DNA from: Collinsella sp. AF02-46-1 | GTDB lineage: Bacteria > Actinomycetota > Coriobacteriia > Coriobacteriales > Coriobacteriaceae | Reading direction: 5' to 3' | DNA: 64,000 nucleotides | Assembly (NCBI GenBank): GCA_934876235.1 | Contig: CAKXKM010000001.1 | Span: forward strand, 18,334 to 82,333 | Part shown: positions 58,891-64,000 of the stretch, piece after piece | Layout of the letters: every line of letters starts with the position of its first letter | Numbering within the stretch: the stretch's first letter is position 1 | Notes under the pieces: generated by a model | The model's input: the letters and a program-made list of their open reading frames with translations, nothing else | What the model was told of the DNA's origin: nothing | Database searches by the model: none | Program-made: the position numbers and the translations under genes

Positions 58891-61458
58891 ATGGAATTTT
58901 ACGCAAGCTGCCCCGAGGGCTTTGAGTCCGCACTCGCCGATGAGCTTAAACGCCTCGGGCTTTCGCATGTCCGCCGCCTGAAAGGCCGCGCTACGTTTGA
59001 GGGCGAGCTCGAAGAAGGCTACCGCGCCTGTCTGTGGTCGCGCCTGGCGAGCCGCGTGTTCGTGGTACTCGGGCGCTTTGAGGCGCAGGATGCCGATGAA
59101 CTGTACGATAGCGTTTACGACATCGCCTGGGAGAGCATCGTCCGCCCCGGCGCCACCATCGCCATTACCGCCCGCGGCGTGACCGAGCAGCTGCGCAACA
59201 CGCGCTTCTCGGCCCTGCGCGCCAAGGACGCATTGTGCGACCGCTTGGCCGAAACCACGGGCCGTCGCGCCGATGTCGACGCCGCCGATCCCGATGTTCA
59301 CCTGCTGCTTTCGCTGCGTCAGCGCCGCGCGAGCATCAGCCTGGACCTTTCGGGCGACCCGCTGTTCAAACGCCTACCGCCCGCAGCGACCCGCGCCGGC
59401 GAGGGCGCGCACGTGCTGCGCCCCGACTACGCCGCCCTGGTGCTGGCGCAGGTCGGCTGGACCGCACTATGCGAACGCGAGCTGACGGCCGACGATTACG
59501 AGAACGAAGCCCTTCCCATGCTGATCGATGCCTCGTGCGCCGGCGGCGGTCTGCTGCTGGAGGCCGTGAACATTCTGACCGACCGCGCCCCGGGCGCCGC
59601 ACGCGAGCGCTGGGGCTTTGAGGGCTGGCAGCTGCACGATGCCGCCCTGTGGGAGCAGCTGCTTGCCGAGGCGCGCGAGCGCGAGGCGGCAGCGCGCGAG
59701 CGCCAGGCGCGCATCGTGGCCGTGGATGTTGACCCCGCCGCCCGTAAGACCGCTGAGCGCATGGTTAAATGTGCCGGCTACAAGCGCTTTGTCGATTTTT
59801 GCGCCGCCAAGTCCGCCACCGTACTGGACCACGCGGGCGCTGTCGCCGGCGCCGCCGTGGTCGCGGATACGACCGAGACACCGCTTTCGCTCATGCACGA
59901 CGCCATGACGCTGGTCGGCGAGCTGCGCCGCGCGCCCGAACTCGCTTCGGCACCGGTCGCCGCGCTCACCCACGACGGATTGCTGGCCCGCGCGCTCCAC
60001 ACCGAGCCCGAGTGCTCGATCGCCGTCATGCCCAACAACGAAGAGGCGACCGTCGAAGTCTGGCCCTCGCTCGACCACGCCGCCGCAGCGTTTGAGGCTG
60101 CGACCAGTGCGGATGCCGAGGCCGAGATTGCGGATGCCAACGAAGTCAACGATGAAGCCGCCGCTTCCGCCATGCCCGAACCTGCCGCCACACTCGACCT
60201 GGGTGACGGCAAGCCGCTGCCCGTGCTCATCCCCGAGTCCGAGCAGTTCGCCAACCGCCTGCGCAAGGACGCACGCCTGCGCCGCAAGTGGGCCAAGCGC
60301 GAGGGCGTGAGCTGCTACCGCGTCTACGATGCCGACCTGCCCGACTACTCCGCCGCCATCGATCTGTACGAGGGTTGCCCGCAGACGCCGGGCCGCTGGC
60401 TCGTCATCGCCGAATATGCCGCGCCCAAGACCATCGACCCCGCACTGGCCCAGGCCCGTATGCTCGATATCCTGGCCATCGCGCCGCGTATCCTAGATAT
60501 TCCCGCCGAGCATGTGCACGCCAAGGCCCGCATGCGTTCGCGCGGCGGCTCGCAATACGGCAAGCAGGGCGCCGGCAAGGGCGGCTCGGGCGAGCGCGCC
60601 AATATCGCGCGCCGTCGTCTGCCGCTCATCGAAGAGGGCGGCCTCACCTTTGCCGTCAACTTTGACGACTACCTGGACGTGGGCATCTTCTTGGACCACC
60701 GCGTCACCCGCAACCTGGTGCGCGAGCACGCCAAGCAGGCGCGCCGCTTCCTCAACCTGTTTGCCTACACCGGCACCGCCACCTGCTACGCGGCCGATGG
60801 CGGCGTCGAGGAGACCGTGACGGTCGACCTCTCCAACACCTATCTGGACTGGGCCGAGCGCAACATGCGCCAGAACGGCTTTGTGGGGCCTCAGCATCAT
60901 TTTGTGCGCGACGACGTGCTCGCCTGGATTCGCGACCAGCGCCAGACGCGCAACCGCTGGGACCTGATCTTTGTCGACCCGCCAACGTTCTCGAACTCGT
61001 CCAAGATGGGCCGTCGCACCTGGGATGTCCAGCGCGACCATGTTGAGCTTTTGGCCGGCGTATCGCGCCTGCTCGCGCAGGGCGGCCATGCCATCTTTAG
61101 CTGCAACCTGCGCGGCTTCCGCCCCGAAACGCGCAAGCTCGCCCGCGCGGGCGTGGTGCTGGAGGACATTACGGCGCAGACCATCCCCGAGGACTTCGCG
61201 CGCAACCAGAAAGTGCACCACTGCTACATCGTGCGCCGCCTGCCCATCGAGGACGCCATGGCCGAGGTCGGCTTTAGCGCCGAGGAAATTGCCGAGCGCG
61301 TCGAGGAACTGCGCAACCCCGAGGCCCGCAAGACACGTGCGGCAGTACCCGCGCACGCGCAGGCCGGCAACGGCAAGTCCAACTTTGCCGGCAAGCCCTT
61401 CCCCGCCGGCAAGCCCAAAAAGAAGAAGTTCTACGCCAGCAAGCCCAAGGGCAAATAA
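58891..61458 (+). CDS. rlmL: Bifunctional 23S rRNA methyltransferase RlmKL, with a degenerate RlmL half
   Basis: 855 residues against about 700 in E. coli. N-terminal THUMP region, then the RlmL-type domain whose SAM motif reads DASCAGGGLLLEAV and which lacks the expected NPPY catalytic motif; instead VADTTETPLSLMHD is found, plus an Ala/Glu-rich insertion (about 415-455). The C-terminal RlmK domain is intact: FLNLFAYTGTATCYAA and FVDPPTFSNS. The tail is Lys/Gly-rich. RlmK makes m7G2069 and RlmL m2G2445 in E. coli numbering. GAGAGG precedes ATG 58891. Confidence 0.9.
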   Translation: MEFYASCPEGFESALADELKRLGLSHVRRLKGRATFEGELEEGYRACLWSRLASRVFVVLGRFEAQDADELYDSVYDIAWESIVRPGATIAITARGVTEQLRNTRFSALRAKDALCDRLAETTGRRADVDAADPDVHLLLSLRQRRASISLDLSGDPLFKRLPPAATRAGEGAHVLRPDYAALVLAQVGWTALCERELTADDYENEALPMLIDASCAGGGLLLEAVNILTDRAPGAARERWGFEGWQLHDAALWEQLLAEAREREAAARERQARIVAVDVDPAARKTAERMVKCAGYKRFVDFCAAKSATVLDHAGAVAGAAVVADTTETPLSLMHDAMTLVGELRRAPELASAPVAALTHDGLLARALHTEPECSIAVMPNNEEATVEVWPSLDHAAAAFEAATSADAEAEIADANEVNDEAAASAMPEPAATLDLGDGKPLPVLIPESEQFANRLRKDARLRRKWAKREGVSCYRVYDADLPDYSAAIDLYEGCPQTPGRWLVIAEYAAPKTIDPALAQARMLDILAIAPRILDIPAEHVHAKARMRSRGGSQYGKQGAGKGGSGERANIARRRLPLIEEGGLTFAVNFDDYLDVGIFLDHRVTRNLVREHAKQARRFLNLFAYTGTATCYAADGGVEETVTVDLSNTYLDWAERNMRQNGFVGPQHHFVRDDVLAWIRDQRQTRNRWDLIFVDPPTFSNSSKMGRRTWDVQRDHVELLAGVSRLLAQGGHAIFSCNLRGFRPETRKLARAGVVLEDITAQTIPEDFARNQKVHHCYIVRRLPIEDAMAEVGFSAEEIAERVEELRNPEARKTRAAVPAHAQAGNGKSNFAGKPFPAGKPKKKKFYASKPKGK

Positions 61459-61461
61459 CAA

Positions 61462-61528
61462 AGTTGCGGTGGAATACGGACTGTTTTGCCTGGAGTTAGG
61501 CAAATTTAGACCGTATTTCACCGCAACT
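61462..61528. repeat. 67-bp palindrome between convergent genes
   Basis: AGTTGCGGTGGAATACGG at the left pairs with CCGTATTTCACCGCAACT at the right (one mismatch), with an inner TTGCCT/AGGCAA stem. It probably terminates rlmKL and the two-component operon from either side. Confidence 0.7.
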
Positions 61529-61552
61529 CATATTGGGATGGTGGTTGGCGAT

Positions 61553-62266
61553 CTAGCCTTGGGTGACCAGGCGATAGCCGATGCCCACATGCGTCTGGAT
61601 ATAGCGCGGATGCGCGGGGTCGGACTCGATTTTCTTGCGCAGCGTGCCCATAAAGACGCGCAGGCTCGCCAGGTCGCTCTTGGTCGCCGTGCCCCAAATC
61701 TCGTGCAGGATAAACTGGTGCGTCAACACCTTGTCGGCGTTGTGCGCCAGCAGACACAGGAGCTTGTACTCGATCGGCGTCAGGTGCAGTTCCTCGCCAT
61801 CCATCATGGCAATGCCGGCATCAAAATCGATATGCAGCTCACCGGTATCGAACGAGCCCTCGGAGGCAACGCCGCCCGTTTGCGCATACGAAAGGCGCCT
61901 GAGCGTCGTGCGAATGCGCGCGAGCAGCTCCTCGACCGAAAACGGCTTGGTCAGGTAATCGTCGGCACCAGCATCGAGCGCGCGGATCTTGTCCGCGTCC
62001 TCGCTGCGCGCCGAGACCACGATGATCGGCATGCCCGACCACGTGCGCACCGACTCCACCACCTTGACGCCGTCCATATCGGGCAGGCCCAGGTCGAGCA
62101 GCACAATGCTCGGCGCCTGCGACGAGGCGGCGGCGATGGCGGCATGTGCGGTCTCCACGGCCATATGGCGCAAGCCGTGCGCCTCGAGCGCGGCGACGAT
62201 AAGGTTGCGGACGGCGGGATCGTCCTCAACGACCAAGATGAGCGGTTTCACGGCAGAGTTCGGCAC
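61553..62266 (-). CDS. OmpR/KdpE-family response regulator
   Basis: 237 residues. Receiver domain with phospho-acceptor D58 (IVLLDLGLPDMDG) and Lys in YLTKPF, and a C-terminal winged helix (HLTPIEYKLLCLLAHNADKVLTHQFILHEIWG) of the KdpE type. GTG start at 62266 is favoured: AAGGAG lies 7 bp upstream, and an earlier ATG would overlap the kinase gene by 77 bp. It starts 4 bp after the kinase stop. No kdpFABC genes are in the window, so the target operon is unknown. Confidence 0.93.
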   Translation of the reverse strand: MPNSAVKPLILVVEDDPAVRNLIVAALEAHGLRHMAVETAHAAIAAASSQAPSIVLLDLGLPDMDGVKVVESVRTWSGMPIIVVSARSEDADKIRALDAGADDYLTKPFSVEELLARIRTTLRRLSYAQTGGVASEGSFDTGELHIDFDAGIAMMDGEELHLTPIEYKLLCLLAHNADKVLTHQFILHEIWGTATKSDLASLRVFMGTLRKKIESDPAHPRYIQTHVGIGYRLVTQG

Positions 62267-62270
62267 GGCG

Positions 62271-63896
62271 CTACTCCTTATCAAACGAAACATCGGCGGC
62301 GGGAAGCTCAATCGTAAAGACCAAGCCGTGCGGGTCCGCCGCGGCAACCTCTATGCTACCGCCATGCGCCAACGCAATGGAGCGGCAGAGCGAAAGACCC
62401 AGGCCCACGCTGCGATGGCTGTCGGCAAGACCGTGGTTGGCGGTGTAGAACGACTCAAAGATTCGCTCGCGGTCCTCGGGTGCGATGCCCGGCCCGTCAT
62501 CGGCAACCGAGCACGCCACGCGTCCGCCGTCGACGTCAATCGAGATCACGATATGCGAGCCCTCGGGCGTATAGGTGATGGCGTTGTTCACCAGGTTTAC
62601 CACCAGCTGCACCATCAGGCGCGCGTCGACGTTGACGAGCGCCGGCTCATCGCACGCCACCACCTTAAGGTCGTGCTCGCGCACGGCCGGATTTACATGG
62701 CGCAGTGCCTCCTCGACGATATCGTCCATAAGCTCGAGCGTTGTCGACAGATGCATGCCGCCGCCCTCGAGCTTGGTGATGGCAAGCAGGTTCTCGACGG
62801 TGGCGTTGAGCCACAGCGCATCCGAGCGAATGGATAGCAGCAGGCCGCGGCGCGTCTGGGCATCGAGCACCGCGGTGCCGGTCGAACCCTGATCGAGCAG
62901 CACGTCGGCATTACCCGAAATACTGGTAAGCGGCGTGCGCAGATCGTGCGAGATGGAGCGCAGCAGATTGGCGCGCAGCTGCTCATTTTTGGCAAGCACC
63001 GCCGCCTCCTCGCGGGCCTCCATGGCGCGGGCGCGATCGAGTGCCAGCTCGCCTTCGCTCACGATGGCATCGGAAAGTGTCCGCTCCTCGTGCGTCAGCA
63101 CGTCGGGCTCGGCAACGATAGCCAACACGCCCACCACCGAGGCGGGATCGCCCGCGCGCACCATGGTGTCGCCCGAGCGCACGGTCAGGTAGATGCCGTA
63201 GAACGCCGAGCCGCCGTAGGTGGCATCGAGCGGCGTTCCCACATAGGCGGACGCCGAGAGCCGCGGCGGCATCTGCGGCGCCAGTTCATGCACCGGCGCG
63301 ACATCGCCCACGGCCGTGTATGTCGCACGCGGCAGCAGGTCATCGCCCTCGGCGTCGGCGCTGTACCACACGACTGGACAGCCCGAAAGACGTGCCAGCT
63401 GCGTTGCCATAGCATGGACAATCTGCTGCTGATCGGCGCAGCGCTGCAGCATGCGGTTGGTCTCGAGCACCATCTGCGTGCGCCGGTCGCTGGCGGCGGC
63501 CTGCGCCAAGGCACGACGCAGGGCAAGCGAAATCGAGCTCGACACGAGCGAGACCGAAAACATGATGAAGAACATGCCAGGATAGACGCGGTCGATAAAC
63601 GACAGCGAGTAGCGCGGGTCGACAAACAGGAAGTTGTAGAGCGCCACGGCGGCAGCCGAACTCAGCAAGCAATACAGGCGGCTCCAGGTAAAGAACGCGC
63701 ACAGCTGCACGGCGAACACATAGACGATCATGATGCTCGGCGCGAGACCCGGATGGTCGAGCAGCGCGCCCACAATCGTCGCCGCGACCAGCAGCCCCGC
63801 CGATACGCAGGCGTCATACAGAGGGCTGCGACGCGTCAGCGTCGTGCGCCGCCACCAAAAGTTCTCGGCAATATCGCCGTCCGCATGGACGTCCAT
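62271..63896 (-). CDS. KdpD-like sensor histidine kinase lacking the N-terminal KdpD and Usp domains
   Basis: 541 residues against about 900 in KdpD. Four membrane segments of the DUF4118 type (30-125), a GAF-like domain (145-290), HisKA with H317 (RSISHDLRTPLTSISG), and HATPase_c (NLVNNAITYTPEG, DDGPGIAPEDRERIF, SVGLGLSLCRSIALAHGG). The long N-terminal ATP-binding sensory domains are absent. It phosphorylates the response regulator encoded 4 bp downstream. GAGAGGGG lies upstream of the ATG. Confidence 0.92.
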   Translation of the reverse strand: MDVHADGDIAENFWWRRTTLTRRSPLYDACVSAGLLVAATIVGALLDHPGLAPSIMIVYVFAVQLCAFFTWSRLYCLLSSAAAVALYNFLFVDPRYSLSFIDRVYPGMFFIMFSVSLVSSSISLALRRALAQAAASDRRTQMVLETNRMLQRCADQQQIVHAMATQLARLSGCPVVWYSADAEGDDLLPRATYTAVGDVAPVHELAPQMPPRLSASAYVGTPLDATYGGSAFYGIYLTVRSGDTMVRAGDPASVVGVLAIVAEPDVLTHEERTLSDAIVSEGELALDRARAMEAREEAAVLAKNEQLRANLLRSISHDLRTPLTSISGNADVLLDQGSTGTAVLDAQTRRGLLLSIRSDALWLNATVENLLAITKLEGGGMHLSTTLELMDDIVEEALRHVNPAVREHDLKVVACDEPALVNVDARLMVQLVVNLVNNAITYTPEGSHIVISIDVDGGRVACSVADDGPGIAPEDRERIFESFYTANHGLADSHRSVGLGLSLCRSIALAHGGSIEVAAADPHGLVFTIELPAADVSFDKE

Positions 63897-64000
63897 CAGC
63901 GCCCCGCCCCTCTCTCAAAAGCAAAAACCACCACAAAGGGGACAGTGAACTGCGCCCCGAAACTTGGACTGAATAAATAGCGACTACGCCGCAAGGGCCC
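63897..64000. other. Right edge of the window, upstream of the kinase gene
   Basis: No gene. Contains AAAGGGGACAGTGAACTGCGCC, resembling a degraded half of the 31-bp palindrome family; the kinase promoter should be here. Confidence 0.35.

Overview
The window is high-GC DNA whose gene repertoire and dense intergenic palindromes point to a gut Actinomycetota of the class Coriobacteriia, most likely Collinsella. This is inferred from gene content and style; no marker gene was compared. About 57 protein genes or gene remnants are supported. No rRNA, tRNA or CRISPR array was recognised.

Layout. 1-423: hicBA toxin-antitoxin pair (hicB cut by the window edge). 492-3424: prfA and prmC, separated by a structured repeat. 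3654-8034: an amino-acid ABC transporter operon ending in an M20 peptidase. 8315-10157: an aldose-epimerase-like protein and an unknown single-pass membrane protein. 10353-17777: a prenylated-FMN decarboxylase locus: MerR regulator, UbiX, UbiD, a DASS-type anion transporter, a fusion of an LpdD-like prFMN-chaperone domain with an Idi-type Nudix domain, and a divergent MFS exporter. 18008-22026: alpha-glucoside PTS, GH4 phospho-glucosidase and RpiR regulator. 22106-29673: a 7.6-kb integrated element (ABC-F cargo, FtsK/TcpA-like ATPase, rolling-circle Rep, tyrosine integrase) inserted in the P-loop codons of a low-molecular-weight phosphotyrosine phosphatase gene; three of its genes look damaged. 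30253-31399: a TIGR04076 protein and pyridoxal kinase. 31909-36134: MarR plus a heterodimeric ABC exporter. 36442-40867: LysR with an SDR / MFS / Gfo-Idh operon. 41287-43434: Tex. 43815-48964: ascorbate-type (Ula) PTS with two transaldolases and a divergent DeoR regulator. 49010-58639: a truncated HAD remnant, then a mannose-family PTS operon with class II aldolase, aldo/keto reductase, alpha/beta hydrolase, MFS permease, RpiR, HAD phosphatase and a small membrane protein. 58891-61458: RlmKL. 61553-63896: a KdpE/KdpD-like two-component pair.

The most interesting system is the UbiD locus. It puts substrate uptake, decarboxylase, cofactor synthase, a cofactor-carrier domain and a prenyl-diphosphate-acting Nudix domain under one apparent control. 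The Nudix domain keeps the Idi-type metal ligands, but Ala sits where the isomerase has its catalytic Cys, so it might supply DMAP rather than isomerise IPP (hypothesis).

The second notable signal is a family of four intergenic elements of about 160 bp, at 2194, 8151, 11924 and 31648. Their sequences differ but their three hairpins are preserved by paired changes, and three of them abut a stop codon. A shorter 31-bp palindrome family behaves similarly and supplies the stop codon of two genes. Several other long palindromes fill intergenic gaps.
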